Of a stretch of 64,000 bases of DNA, positions 8,505 to 20,371 are shown piece after piece; the stretch's first letter is position 1, and each line of letters starts with the position of its first letter. The notes under the pieces were generated by a model. That model made no database searches. It had not been told where the DNA came from and saw only the letters and a program-made list of their open reading frames with translations. A program made the position numbers and the translations under genes. The DNA comes from PVC group bacterium (lineage in GTDB: Bacteria > Verrucomicrobiota > Kiritimatiellia > CAIKKV01 > CAITUY01): the NCBI GenBank assembly GCA_945870225.1, contig CAMBRF010000016.1, forward strand, positions 1 through 64,000. The letters are read 5' to 3'.

Positions 8505-8515
8505 GAGAGACGATT

Positions 8516-9385
8516 ATGTTTGAAGGAGCTTATACAGCACTGGTAACGCCGTTCAACAAGGATGGCAGTGTGGACTATGGAAAGCTGCGCGCCCTGATCG
8601 CCATGCAGATTGAAGGCGGGATTGACGGTATTGTTCCGGTCGGGACAACAGGTGAATCGCCCACGCTCGATTTTGATGAGCATGAAAAGGTCGTCGAGGT
8701 CTCCGTCGAAGCCTCACGTGGCAAACTCAAGGTGATTGCGGGAACCGGGGCCAATTCCACTTCCGAGGCCCTGCAGTTGACGAAGCATGCCTTAAAGGCT
8801 GGCGCTGATGGCACCTTGCAGGTCACGCCTTACTACAACAAGCCCAATCAGGAAGGTCTTTACCGCCATTTCTCGGCTGTGGCCGATCTGGGACTGCCTG
8901 TGGTGTTGTACAACGTACCCGGCCGGTCATCGCGGGAGATTGATGTGGCGACGATCGCCCGTCTGGCCCGGCACCCCAAGGTGGTGGCCGTCAAGGAAGC
9001 GGCCGGCAGCGTGGATCGTGTCAGCCAGATTCTACGCGCCTGCTCGATCACGGTCGTGTCGGGTGATGACTCTCTGACCCTCCCCATGATGGCGGTGGGC
9101 GGGAGCGGGGTCATCAGTGTGGCCTCGAATATCGCGCCGCGCCCGGTGGCGGATCTCGTGCATGCCGCGCAGGCGGGACAGTGGGATAAGGCCCGCGCCC
9201 TGCACATGAAGTATCACCGGTTGTTCACCGACCTCTTTCTGGACACCAACCCGATCCCGATCAAGGCCGCCATGGCCATGGCCGGGATGATAGAGGAGGT
9301 CTACCGCCTGCCGCTTTGTGAAACCAGCGAAGCGATCCGCAAGAAGCTGGCGGAGTGCCTCAAGGAAGTGGGCCTGCTGGGCTGA
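8516..9385 (+). CDS. dapA: 4-hydroxy-tetrahydrodipicolinate synthase DapA
   Basis: Condenses pyruvate with aspartate semialdehyde, the first committed step to diaminopimelate (needed for peptidoglycan) and lysine. The 289-residue TIM barrel has GTTGES at 43-48, the catalytic tyrosine Tyr132 in LYNVPGR and the Schiff-base Lys160 in VVAVKEAAGS, matching the canonical spacing of the E. coli enzyme. Strong ribosome site AGGAG. It follows lysA by 11 bases. Its last 26 bases overlap the 3' end of the convergent FAD oxidoreductase gene, so no terminator fits between them. Confidence 0.96.
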   Translation: MFEGAYTALVTPFNKDGSVDYGKLRALIAMQIEGGIDGIVPVGTTGESPTLDFDEHEKVVEVSVEASRGKLKVIAGTGANSTSEALQLTKHALKAGADGTLQVTPYYNKPNQEGLYRHFSAVADLGLPVVLYNVPGRSSREIDVATIARLARHPKVVAVKEAAGSVDRVSQILRACSITVVSGDDSLTLPMMAVGGSGVISVASNIAPRPVADLVHAAQAGQWDKARALHMKYHRLFTDLFLDTNPIPIKAAMAMAGMIEEVYRLPLCETSEAIRKKLAECLKEVGLLG

Positions 9386-10718
9386 CCAGGGCGGGATCCA
9401 GCAAAACGCCTTGTTTGACCAGTTGGTTCTGCAGGGCCGTGATCGGAAGGGCCTGCACGTTGCCTCCGGTTTGGCGGAGGGCCATGACGGCGGCTGTGCC
9501 GCAGGCTTCACCGGACACCGCGCATCCCGGCAGGGAACGTGTTACCTCCCAAACCGTTGTGTCGGCGGAGAGACACCGCCCTGCGACGAGGAGGTTGGCC
9601 GTCTGAACACCCTGAAGAGCCGAAAACGGAATGGCGTAAACAGGGCCAGCTTGTCGCCAATCGCCAATCAGGCCGATCGTGTCTTCAAACCATTGGTGAA
9701 CGTGGCGTGCCCCGAGTGAAACCGAACCCACCAGGCGCCGGGTCATCCGGAAGCAGGGCAGGGTGGGCGGGGACACCAGTTGGACATCGGCCTCAGGCTT
9801 GCGGGCCCGGATGGATTCCAGCCGCTTGCGGATCAACTCCCGTGTTTCGAGAAGGTGCGCGGTGACCTGATCGGCGTCGTCGCCCCGGAAGAAGGGGCCC
9901 TCGGCCTTTTCCTGTGTTCCCCGGGGATTGTAGCGGTTGGAGAGGCAGTGAAGATTCATGCCATTCTCCTGAAGGGTATAGAACCAGCCGCTGAGCACGT
10001 TGGAATCAAGTGATTCTGTCTGTTCACCGGCCAGAAAGCAGAGGTCGGCGTCACCGGTGGCATCCACCACGGTCCGGCAGGCGATGGCGCTGCGGCCGCT
10101 TTTGTTCTCCACCACCACGTGGCTGATCCGGTCCCCGGCACGGTGCACGGCGCAGAGGCGGGTGTCGTACAGAATCTTGATTCCGGCATCCGTCACCCGC
10201 TTCTCAAGGGCCAGCAGATAGGATGACGGATTGAAGCGTGTCTCGAAACGGGTTTTCCATCGAGTGGCCGCGTCGCCGCCGGGTTGCCAGCAGGTGGGTA
10301 CGCCGATGAACTGGGCAGACTTGTTGTCACGGCCTAAATTGGCGACCGACAGTTTCAGAAGCTCTTCGGCGAGTCCGCCGCTCACCTGACGTCCCCGCCC
10401 GTCACAGAGGGGGAGCCAGACGGTGACATTCCCGAGTGTAGCCAGACCCCCGAGCGCGCAGGTTTTTTCCAGCAGGCATACGTCGGCGCCCAGACGCGCC
10501 GCGGCGAGTGCGGCGGCCACGCCGGCGATTCCGCCGCCAGCCACCAGTACGTCGCAGTCGTTTGACACCGGCAAGGATCGGGAAGGCTCCTCGATCACTC
10601 CGCCCGACGGGTTTACCGTGGATCCTAACAGCATGGACGCACCCACTCCTTCGCTTGTTCCGCTGGGTTCAACGGGACGCCCCACCATACGAAGGTCAAC
10701 GGAAGGAAACAAGGGCAT
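9360..10718 (-). CDS. FAD-dependent oxidoreductase
   Basis: A 452-residue flavoprotein of the FAD_oxidored (PF12831) type. The ADP-binding Rossmann fold lies at about 54-85 with GGGIAG (61-66) and the acidic end LLEK; ATGDADL near 215 and the C-terminal PGCAVSGEACGTAAVMAL cap also fit. Members in this group often sit near carbohydrate or secondary-metabolism genes, but the substrate here cannot be told. About 50 residues precede the FAD fold. No start has a clear ribosome site; the longest ATG is given and downstream ATGs (10688, 10634) are possible. Its 3' end overlaps dapA by 26 bases on the other strand. Confidence 0.8.
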   Translation of the reverse strand: MPLFPSVDLRMVGRPVEPSGTSEGVGASMLLGSTVNPSGGVIEEPSRSLPVSNDCDVLVAGGGIAGVAAALAAARLGADVCLLEKTCALGGLATLGNVTVWLPLCDGRGRQVSGGLAEELLKLSVANLGRDNKSAQFIGVPTCWQPGGDAATRWKTRFETRFNPSSYLLALEKRVTDAGIKILYDTRLCAVHRAGDRISHVVVENKSGRSAIACRTVVDATGDADLCFLAGEQTESLDSNVLSGWFYTLQENGMNLHCLSNRYNPRGTQEKAEGPFFRGDDADQVTAHLLETRELIRKRLESIRARKPEADVQLVSPPTLPCFRMTRRLVGSVSLGARHVHQWFEDTIGLIGDWRQAGPVYAIPFSALQGVQTANLLVAGRCLSADTTVWEVTRSLPGCAVSGEACGTAAVMALRQTGGNVQALPITALQNQLVKQGVLLDPALVSPAGPLP

Positions 10719-10791
10719 TTGTAAGTTGCCGGGTCTCGTCTCAAGGTCTTGATTTCAGCCTATTTATTGAACCCTTCCTGTGGCGTTTTGA

Positions 10792-13419
<2,628 letters not shown>

Positions 13420-13460
13420 CGAGCGGCAAGCTCGCCTCTTCTCAGCCTGGAAAAAACAAC

Positions 13461-15950
13461 ATGTATACGCGAAACGAACTGATTCAGAACATCAATATCG
13501 AAGACGAGATGCAGCGCTCGTACATTGACTACTCCATGAGTGTCATCATCGGGCGTGCGCTGCCGGATGTGCGGGACGGGATGAAACCCGGTGCCCGCCG
13601 CATTCTCTACGCCATGCGGGACCTCGGACTGCTGCACAACCGTCCCTACAAGAAGTGCGCTTATGTCGTTGGTGAAGTGCTGGGTAAATACCATCCCCAC
13701 GGCGATACGGCGGTTTACGATACCCTGGTCCGCATGGCCCAGCCGTTTGCCTTGCGCTACACGCTGGTGGACGGGCAGGGGAACTTCGGCAGTATCGATG
13801 GCGATAATGCCGCCGCCTACCGGTACACGGAATCCCGTCTGACCCGCATGGCCGAGGAAATGCTGACGGATCTCGAAAAGAATACCGTCAACATGACGCC
13901 GAATTATAACGGCGAGCTGAGCGAACCGTCGGTTTTGCCTGCGCGTGTGCCAAACCTTCTGATGAACGGCAGCACCGGCATTGCCGTGGGCATGGCGACC
14001 AACATTCCGCCCCATAACCTGGGTGAGTTGGTGGATGCCTTGGTTTGCCTGATCGACAACCCTGAAGCCACCGTGGATACCCTGATGAAGCATGTCCGGG
14101 GTCCGGACTTCCCCACGGGCGGCATCATCTGCGGGCTCAAGCCGATCCAGGACATGTACCGGACCGGGCGGGGCCAGATGAAGGTCCGCGGCCGCGCCGG
14201 GGTCGAGGAGGGCAAACAGGGCAAGGAGAGCATCATCATCTCCGAAATCCCCTACGCCGTGAACAAGTCCTCCTTGCTCGAGAAAATCGCCGGGCTCGTT
14301 CAGGAAAAAATTATCGAGGGCATCTCCGACCTGCGCGACGAGTCCAACAAGGACGGCATTCGCATCGTGATCGAGCTCAAACGCGGAGCCGTGGCGAAGG
14401 TCATCCTGAACAACCTTTACAAGCATACCCAGCTGCAGACGACCTTTGGCGCGATTATGCTGGCGATTGATCACGGCCGGCCGAAGGTCATGAACCTGAA
14501 GGAGATGCTCGAGGCGTTCATGGATCACCGTTTTGAGGTGGTCACGCGCAAGACGCAGTTTGAGCTGGATAAGGCGGAGGCCCGCGCTCACATCCTGGAG
14601 GGGCTGAAGATCGCCCTGGATAATCTCGATGCCGTGGTGAAAATCATCCGCGCGTCCAAGGACCGCGATCAGGCCCGGTCGCAGTTGATGTCCAAATTCG
14701 GGTTGAGCGAGATCCAGACCAACGCGATTCTCGACATGCGTCTCTACCAGCTCACCGGGTTGGAGCGCGGGAAAATCGAGGCGGAGTACCTTGAACTCAT
14801 CAAACTCATCTCCTACCTGCGCGATCTGCTTGCGAGCCGCGAGAAATTGTTCGCCCTGATCCGCGCCGACCTGCTCGAGGTGAAGAAGGCCTATGCCGAT
14901 CCGCGGCAGACGGATCTTGTGCCGGACGAGGGCGAAGTGAACATCGAGGACCTGATTGCCGATCGCGGCTATGTGATCACGATCACGCACACCGGCTACA
15001 TCAAGCGCACGGCGGTCAGCACGTACAAGGCCCAGCACCGGGGCGGCAAGGGCGTCGCCGGGATGGACACCAAGGAAGAGGACTATGTTGAACAGCTCTT
15101 CGTGGCCAATACCCACGACTACATCCTGTTCTTCACCCCCCGCGGACGTGTCTACTGGGAGAAAGTCTACGAGATCCCCGAGGCCTCACGGGCGGCGCGG
15201 GGCAAGGCGATCGTCAACTTGTTGAACATCGAAAGCGGCGAGAGCATCGCCGCCACGATCAAGGTTCGCGAATTTGCCGAGAACCAGTTCCTGATCTTTG
15301 CCACCGAAAAAGGCGTGGTGAAAAAAACCAACCTGGCGGCGTTCAGCAACCCGCGCAGTGCGGGCATTATCGCCATCGCCATTGACGAGGGAGACCGCCT
15401 GATCGGCATCAAGCAGACCGACGGGCATGGCGAGGCCGTCCTGACCACGCGGAATGGCATGAGCATCCGCTTCAAGGAAGCGGAATTGCGCGACCAGGGT
15501 CGTGATACCCGCGGGGTATGCGGCATTAACCTGAGCGACGATGATCGCGTGGAAAGCCTGGAGATCGTTGATCCGCGGGCCACCTTCCTGGTCTGCACGG
15601 AGAATGGTTACGGCAAACGGACGAGCTTTGACGAGTACCGCCTGCAGAAACGCGGCGGCAAGGGATTGATGACCATCCGGACTTCCGAGCGCAACGGGTG
15701 CATCGTGGGCGCCCACGCGGTACAGGAGAACGATGCGATCATGCTGATCACCGCGCAGGGGCAGATGATCCGTTCCCCTGTGGCCGATGTGCGTGTCATC
15801 AGCCGTGTCACCCAGGGCGTGCGCCTGATTCAACTCGACGAGGGCGATAAACTGGTGGCCGCGACCACAGTCGAACCGGAAGACGACGCCATGGTGGAGC
15901 CCTTGAGTGAAGGGGCGGAGGCTTCCGTCACGCCGCCAGCGGCGGAATGA
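13461..15950 (+). CDS. gyrA: DNA gyrase subunit A
   Basis: DNA cleavage-rejoining subunit. The 829-residue protein has the catalytic tyrosine Tyr122 in AAAYRYTESR, the helix GEVLGKYHPHGDTAVYDTLV at 71-90, a coiled-coil tower and a C-terminal beta-pinwheel with the GyrA box QHRGGKG at 525-531, which marks it as gyrase and not ParC. Position 83 is Thr in GDT, where E. coli has Ser. It lies 41 bases downstream of gyrB; a short hairpin (13420-13434) occupies part of that gap but has no U-run, so co-transcription is likely. The ribosome site is weak. Confidence 0.96.
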   Translation: MYTRNELIQNINIEDEMQRSYIDYSMSVIIGRALPDVRDGMKPGARRILYAMRDLGLLHNRPYKKCAYVVGEVLGKYHPHGDTAVYDTLVRMAQPFALRYTLVDGQGNFGSIDGDNAAAYRYTESRLTRMAEEMLTDLEKNTVNMTPNYNGELSEPSVLPARVPNLLMNGSTGIAVGMATNIPPHNLGELVDALVCLIDNPEATVDTLMKHVRGPDFPTGGIICGLKPIQDMYRTGRGQMKVRGRAGVEEGKQGKESIIISEIPYAVNKSSLLEKIAGLVQEKIIEGISDLRDESNKDGIRIVIELKRGAVAKVILNNLYKHTQLQTTFGAIMLAIDHGRPKVMNLKEMLEAFMDHRFEVVTRKTQFELDKAEARAHILEGLKIALDNLDAVVKIIRASKDRDQARSQLMSKFGLSEIQTNAILDMRLYQLTGLERGKIEAEYLELIKLISYLRDLLASREKLFALIRADLLEVKKAYADPRQTDLVPDEGEVNIEDLIADRGYVITITHTGYIKRTAVSTYKAQHRGGKGVAGMDTKEEDYVEQLFVANTHDYILFFTPRGRVYWEKVYEIPEASRAARGKAIVNLLNIESGESIAATIKVREFAENQFLIFATEKGVVKKTNLAAFSNPRSAGIIAIAIDEGDRLIGIKQTDGHGEAVLTTRNGMSIRFKEAELRDQGRDTRGVCGINLSDDDRVESLEIVDPRATFLVCTENGYGKRTSFDEYRLQKRGGKGLMTIRTSERNGCIVGAHAVQENDAIMLITAQGQMIRSPVADVRVISRVTQGVRLIQLDEGDKLVAATTVEPEDDAMVEPLSEGAEASVTPPAAE

Positions 15951-15965
15951 AGCTGCGGTGGAACG

Positions 15966-16442
15966 CTACGCCAGGATATAGCGGACGATGAGCCAGTAGG
16001 CGAGGTGGTTGGCCGCCAGGCTGTAGCCGGAGGCCAGCACATCGTCGATGACAATGCCCAGTCCGCCGTGAAGGTCCTGTAATCGCCGGGCAGGCGGGGG
16101 CTTGATGATATCGAACACGCGCGCGCTCACGAAGGCCATGGCCACGACCCAGGGGATCAGCGGCAGCCCGATCATCGCGATCGGGAAAGTCAGGTACTCG
16201 TCGGCCACAATCCGCCCGTCGTCCTTCTCAACAAAGTGTCGTTCCGCGATTTCGCAAATGGGGATGGCCAGAATCGGCAGGATGACCGCCGCCAGGATCT
16301 GCCAGAACAGGCCATAAGGCCAGATGGCCATCACGATCAGGATGCCCGGCAGGGTCCCCGCCGTGCCGGACGCCACCGGGCTCAGGCCCAGTCCGAACCC
16401 CGTGGCGAGGGTAATCGCCATTCGGCGAATCCATGGCATCAT
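15966..16442 (-). CDS. pgpA: Phosphatidylglycerophosphatase A
   Basis: Dephosphorylates phosphatidylglycerophosphate to phosphatidylglycerol in the inner membrane. The 158-residue protein has several hydrophobic segments and the PgpA motifs SGTAGTLPG near 26, EKDDGRIVADEYLTFP near 73 (acidic catalytic residues) and FDIIKPPPARRLQDL near 112, with DDVLAS afterwards. Length matches the family. It is the last gene of the minus-strand division block, 14 bases after the GtrA-like gene, and converges on gyrA with a 15-base gap. Confidence 0.92.
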   Translation of the reverse strand: MMPWIRRMAITLATGFGLGLSPVASGTAGTLPGILIVMAIWPYGLFWQILAAVILPILAIPICEIAERHFVEKDDGRIVADEYLTFPIAMIGLPLIPWVVAMAFVSARVFDIIKPPPARRLQDLHGGLGIVIDDVLASGYSLAANHLAYWLIVRYILA

Positions 16443-16456
16443 GACACAGTCTCCCT

Positions 16457-16954
16457 TCAGCCTTTGAACACCAGATGTTTGCGCAGGACGTAATTGATCA
16501 GGAGCGACACCATCACGTTGACCGCGAAAGCGTGCGTGGTGGTGATCCCGAAGCTGGTGATCAGAATCCCCATGAGGAGACTGCCGACCACGACGCTGAC
16601 CCCTGACACCAGGTAGAAATAGAAGAATTCCAGCACGCGATGGTGCCTTCCCGGTTCAAACACCCACAAGATATTGATGACATAGGCGGTCAGATTGGAG
16701 AACAGAAACGCCACGGTATTGTCGATCATGGAATTCCGGGCCCGCAGGCCGTTGGAGACCTCCGGAACAGTGAGGTGGAGCGAGCCCGCGATGACGTCGT
16801 TGCTGCTGAGGGCCGGGAGGAATTTGAGCGCCATGATATAGAAACAGGCGATATGGACCCCGGTGGAAAGTGTTCCGGCGAGGCCGTACTTGATGAACTG
16901 AACCAGCGGGGTGTGATGATCGCGGCTCTTGAACTGCTTGAGTAGCGCGCGCAT
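16457..16954 (-). CDS. GtrA-like flippase family membrane protein
   Basis: A 165-residue integral membrane protein with four hydrophobic helices (about 20-45, 80-97, 108-133 and 140-158) of the GtrA family, whose members are thought to flip polyprenyl-linked sugars across the inner membrane. The start of the first helix, LVQFIKYGLAGTLSTG, and the end, LINYVLRKHLVF, follow the family pattern. Its ATG shares one base with the ftsZ stop (TAATG), so translation is coupled. Placement with ftsZ and pgpA suggests a cell-envelope lipid or glycan role; the transported sugar is unknown. An insertion with extra polar residues sits between helices 1 and 2. Confidence 0.8.
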   Translation of the reverse strand: MRALLKQFKSRDHHTPLVQFIKYGLAGTLSTGVHIACFYIMALKFLPALSSNDVIAGSLHLTVPEVSNGLRARNSMIDNTVAFLFSNLTAYVINILWVFEPGRHHRVLEFFYFYLVSGVSVVVGSLLMGILITSFGITTTHAFAVNVMVSLLINYVLRKHLVFKG

Positions 16955-18141
16955 TACTTCTCCACCACAACCCGTCGGCGCATGAAGGTGGGGATATCCA
17001 GATCTTCGCCCATGTGATGCGTCGGTTCAACATCCTTGAAAATCCCCTTGCTGAGGGATTCAAACCCAAGCTGGGGTTGGGTCACCGTCGGACGTTTTTT
17101 CTTTTTTCCGCCGCCGGCGGGTTTGGGCGCCTCCTCGGTTTCGGTCTCCGGGTCTCCGGCCTCGGGCGCACGGGTTTCCTCCTCGGTCCAGAACTGGGAC
17201 GCCACCAAGGTGACGGAAACCGTGTCCCGCCACTGTTCATCGATGGCGGTTCCCATAAAGATATGGGCATCTTTACGCACCACCTTACGGATGGCGTTCA
17301 TGATGGATTCAACCTCGCGGATCGCCATATCGGGACCGCCCAGAATGCTGACGAGAACGGACTCGGCATTGGCGAGCGCCGCACCATCTTCGATCAACGG
17401 GCTGTGCAGGGCGGCCTGGGCCGCCTCGTCGGCGCGGGTAAAGCCTCGCCCTTCGCCATAGCTGAATACGCTCACGCCGCCGCTGCAGCGCGCCACGATC
17501 CGCAACGTGGCGAAATCAATATTGATCAGTCCCCGCTGGACGAGCAGTTTCCAGATGGCGAAGACGCCCATGCTGAGAATGTAGTCGGCCTGACGAAAGG
17601 CCTCGGCGGCCGTCGCGTTGCCGCCGGCGGCGGCGAAAAGCGCCTGATTGGGCACCACGATCACAACATCCGCATGATCCTGAAGGGCGGCGACACCCTG
17701 ACGTGCCTGCGCCATGCGGCGCTCGCCCTCAAAGGCGAAGGGAAGGGTGGCGAAGGCGATGACGAGTGCGCCTGTCTCATGGGCGGCACGCGCCACAACC
17801 GGCGCGGCGCCGGTTCCGGTTCCGCCGCCTAGCGCCGCGACCACGACCACCAGATCCATGGTCGCGCAAAGGTCGCGCAGTTTCCCGAAATCATCCTCGG
17901 CGGACAGGCGGCCGACGGTGACATCCCCTCCCGTGCCCATGCCGCGGGTGATCTTTTCACCGATCTGCAGGCGGACCACGCCCTGTGTGCCTTCCAGCGC
18001 CTGCGCGTCGGTATTGATGGCCACCACGGAAGGCCCATTCTCCCATCCCGTGGCCATGCTGCTGACGGCATTACACCCGCCACCGCCGATGCCCACGACG
18101 CAGATCTGTTTGGCCCCGATCAAATTATCACCTGTTGCCAT
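16954..18141 (-). CDS. ftsZ: Cell division protein FtsZ (divergent)
   Basis: Tubulin-like GTPase that forms the division ring. The 395-residue protein has the N-terminal GIGGGGCNAV, the tubulin signature GGGTGTG at 105-111, a T7 synergy-loop equivalent NIDFA near 205 and the C-terminal conserved peptide DLDIPTFMRR that binds FtsA and other partners. Much of the GTPase core is unusually divergent from textbook FtsZ, and a Pro-, Glu- and Lys-rich linker precedes the tail. A GGAG ribosome site lies before the ATG. It starts 15 bases after ftsA ends and overlaps the next gene by one base. Confidence 0.95.
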   Translation of the reverse strand: MATGDNLIGAKQICVVGIGGGGCNAVSSMATGWENGPSVVAINTDAQALEGTQGVVRLQIGEKITRGMGTGGDVTVGRLSAEDDFGKLRDLCATMDLVVVVAALGGGTGTGAAPVVARAAHETGALVIAFATLPFAFEGERRMAQARQGVAALQDHADVVIVVPNQALFAAAGGNATAAEAFRQADYILSMGVFAIWKLLVQRGLINIDFATLRIVARCSGGVSVFSYGEGRGFTRADEAAQAALHSPLIEDGAALANAESVLVSILGGPDMAIREVESIMNAIRKVVRKDAHIFMGTAIDEQWRDTVSVTLVASQFWTEEETRAPEAGDPETETEEAPKPAGGGKKKKRPTVTQPQLGFESLSKGIFKDVEPTHHMGEDLDIPTFMRRRVVVEK

Positions 18142-18156
18142 GCACGCTACTCCGGC

Positions 18157-19359
18157 TTACCGCCCTGCTAAAAAATCCTGAACTCGTTTGACGAAAGAGC
18201 GCGCGCCCCGCGCCGACTGGGCGTCTTTGCACGCATACCGAATCAACCCTGCCGCCGAGGCGTACTCGGGGCGCTCGGTGACGGCGGCCAGGCCGCTGAA
18301 GCCCATGGGCCGGCCCACCATGCAGGGTGCTCGGAAAATCCGCTCGGCCAGTTTGATCAACCCCTTCATATGCGCCCCGCCGCCGGTCAGGACGACGCCG
18401 GCCCCGATCTGGTTCTGGATGCCCTGCCGTTCGATATCACGAAGGATGATCTGAAAGGTTTCGGCCATGCGCAGGTGCATGACGTTGTTCAAGCCTGCGA
18501 GGCTGACGGAGCGGCCGGGGTAGCCCACTTCGGGGGGGAGGGTGACACGCTGGCCACGGGCGGCCTCCTCGGCAAGGACGCTGCCCGACTCGCATTTCAA
18601 ACGATCCGCCTGGGCGCGGGGGATGTTGAAGGCCAGGGCGATATCGTTAGTCACATGATCGCCGCCAATCCCCAGCGCGCCGGCGGCGGCGAAGATGCCG
18701 GCGGCATACGCGACATAGGTTGTGGTGCCGCCGCCCAGATCGATCACCAGCGCCCCGCCTTCCTTCTGCTCCGGGGTCAGCACGGCCAGAGCGGAACAAA
18801 GTCCGCCGAAGGCGACATCGGTGACATCCATGGGGATTTCGCGCAACAGCTTCACGGAGTTCCGGACATGGTTGCTTTTCGCATGCAGCACCAGCATGTC
18901 GAGCGCGAGTGTTGAACATTCGAACCCCAGAGGGTTTCCCACACGCTCGCCATCCACATAAAAAATCTGACCGACGGAATGCAGAATCTGCCGTTCGCTC
19001 GGCAGGGGTACGGCGCGGGCCACCGCGGTGACCTGCTCGACATCATCCGCACTGACGCCCCCGGTGGGATTCTGGACGGGAATATTGCCCCGGTTCACCA
19101 GACTTTCGACATGGGCCCCGGAAAGCGCAAGATGGACCTGGTGGATGGCGACCTGCCCCGACTCTTCCGCGCTGGCCAACGCGCCCTTGACGCAGGTCAG
19201 GGCGTTGTTGAAATCCGTCACTTCGCCCTTGCGTACACCAGTGGAGGCGTGCTCCCCCATGCCGATGATGACAATATGCCCGTCCTCGCGCAGTTCGCCG
19301 ATGAGGGCGACCACTTTCGAGGTTCCAATTTCCACTGCGACAACGGGGGGTAACGCCAT
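18157..19359 (-). CDS. ftsA: Cell division protein FtsA
   Basis: Actin-like protein that anchors FtsZ filaments to the membrane and recruits the divisome. The 400-residue protein has the ATPase phosphate-1 motif VAVEIGTSKVVALIGEL at 8-24, the 1C/SHS2 domain after it, phosphate-2 VIDLGGGTTTYVAY near 205 and the adenosine motif VVLTGGGAHMKGL near 325. It ends in a basic amphipathic tail (RSFVKRVQDFL), the expected membrane-targeting helix. It lies between ftsQ, 120 bases upstream, and ftsZ, 15 bases downstream, on the minus strand. Confidence 0.95.
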   Translation of the reverse strand: MALPPVVAVEIGTSKVVALIGELREDGHIVIIGMGEHASTGVRKGEVTDFNNALTCVKGALASAEESGQVAIHQVHLALSGAHVESLVNRGNIPVQNPTGGVSADDVEQVTAVARAVPLPSERQILHSVGQIFYVDGERVGNPLGFECSTLALDMLVLHAKSNHVRNSVKLLREIPMDVTDVAFGGLCSALAVLTPEQKEGGALVIDLGGGTTTYVAYAAGIFAAAGALGIGGDHVTNDIALAFNIPRAQADRLKCESGSVLAEEAARGQRVTLPPEVGYPGRSVSLAGLNNVMHLRMAETFQIILRDIERQGIQNQIGAGVVLTGGGAHMKGLIKLAERIFRAPCMVGRPMGFSGLAAVTERPEYASAAGLIRYACKDAQSARGARSFVKRVQDFLAGR

Positions 19360-19479
19360 AACCGATATCCTGTTTGTTCGTCAAAAAGTGATGTAGTGTT
19401 TCGAAAACGCCCTCATCCTGCAATAAGGAAGTTCAGGATCATAGTTGAGTCATGTTTGAGCCGGTGCCAGGCCGTTCTC

Positions 19480-20358
19480 TCAATACTCCTGAGCCGGAAC
19501 ATACTGATCGCCGTACGTTAGATCCAGATTCACCACGCGCCGTCCGCGTTCCTCCGCGGCCCGCAGACTCGCGGCCAGATACGTTATTTTTTTCTCCAGA
19601 GTCTGCCGCGCTTCCGGCGTCATGAGCAAGCCGAGCCCGGGCCAGGACAGGCGGACCCGTTCTCCGGCGGCGAGGTAAATTTCGAGGTATTCCTTCGAGC
19701 TCACATCAATGGAGGCGATGCGGACCTGTTCACCGGCCTTGATCCGGTTGCACGCGTCCAAAGTCTCAAGGGCGCTCTGTACCTGTTGGTCCACCCTGGC
19801 CCCCGGCCGTAGATTTCCGTCCGTGCAACCGGTAATCACGGCGAACTCACGCGTGCCGCTGCGCAGTGGGAAGACGTACCCTTCACGATCAACCCCCATC
19901 GAACCCCATCGTCCCAGCCGCGCCAGAGGGACGCGCTCCACGATGTTCACGATCACGGTGTCCGGCAGTTGACGCTGGATGACGATGGATTTGGCGAGGG
20001 GGGTTCGCAGCAGAAAATTGGAGCGGACACGGCCCAGATTCACGGCAAACAGATTGGTGCCTTCGCGCAGCCCGGTGTAATCCCGGATATGGGCGGGTGT
20101 GATGACCTGACCCTCCACATGGACGGTCAATTGTTTAAGGGTGTAGGTCGGATTACCCCAGAACAGCCATTCCCCCGTTTTCCACACCAGAAAAGCAATC
20201 AGGACTAATCCGGTGATCCCGGCCAGGGGGATCCAGGCGGCCCGGGGAAGGACCGGTTTGAGTCCGGCTTTGCGATCGCGCGGGCGGGGGGTGGACTTGG
20301 ATGAACTGCCGCGCCGGTCAGGGTTTTCGTCTCCGCGGCCTTTACTCCCGAACCACAT
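19480..20358 (-). CDS. ftsQ: Cell division protein FtsQ/DivIB
   Basis: Bitopic membrane protein that links early and late divisome components. The 292-residue protein has a basic, Arg- and Lys-rich cytoplasmic tail (1-38), one transmembrane helix (about 41-60), a POTRA domain (about 72-150, containing VEGQVITPAHIRDYTGLREG and the strand IVNIVERVPLARL) and the FtsQ beta domain after it. ddl ends 13 bases upstream, so ddl and ftsQ form the classic pair. The gap to ftsA is 120 bases and shows no gene. Confidence 0.88.
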   Translation of the reverse strand: MWFGSKGRGDENPDRRGSSSKSTPRPRDRKAGLKPVLPRAAWIPLAGITGLVLIAFLVWKTGEWLFWGNPTYTLKQLTVHVEGQVITPAHIRDYTGLREGTNLFAVNLGRVRSNFLLRTPLAKSIVIQRQLPDTVIVNIVERVPLARLGRWGSMGVDREGYVFPLRSGTREFAVITGCTDGNLRPGARVDQQVQSALETLDACNRIKAGEQVRIASIDVSSKEYLEIYLAAGERVRLSWPGLGLLMTPEARQTLEKKITYLAASLRAAEERGRRVVNLDLTYGDQYVPAQEY

Positions 20359-20371
20359 GATACTTACTCCT

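Noticed and set aside
13420-13434. Hairpin between gyrB and gyrA as a terminator
   Set aside because: Only a 5-bp stem and no T run; co-transcription is more likely.
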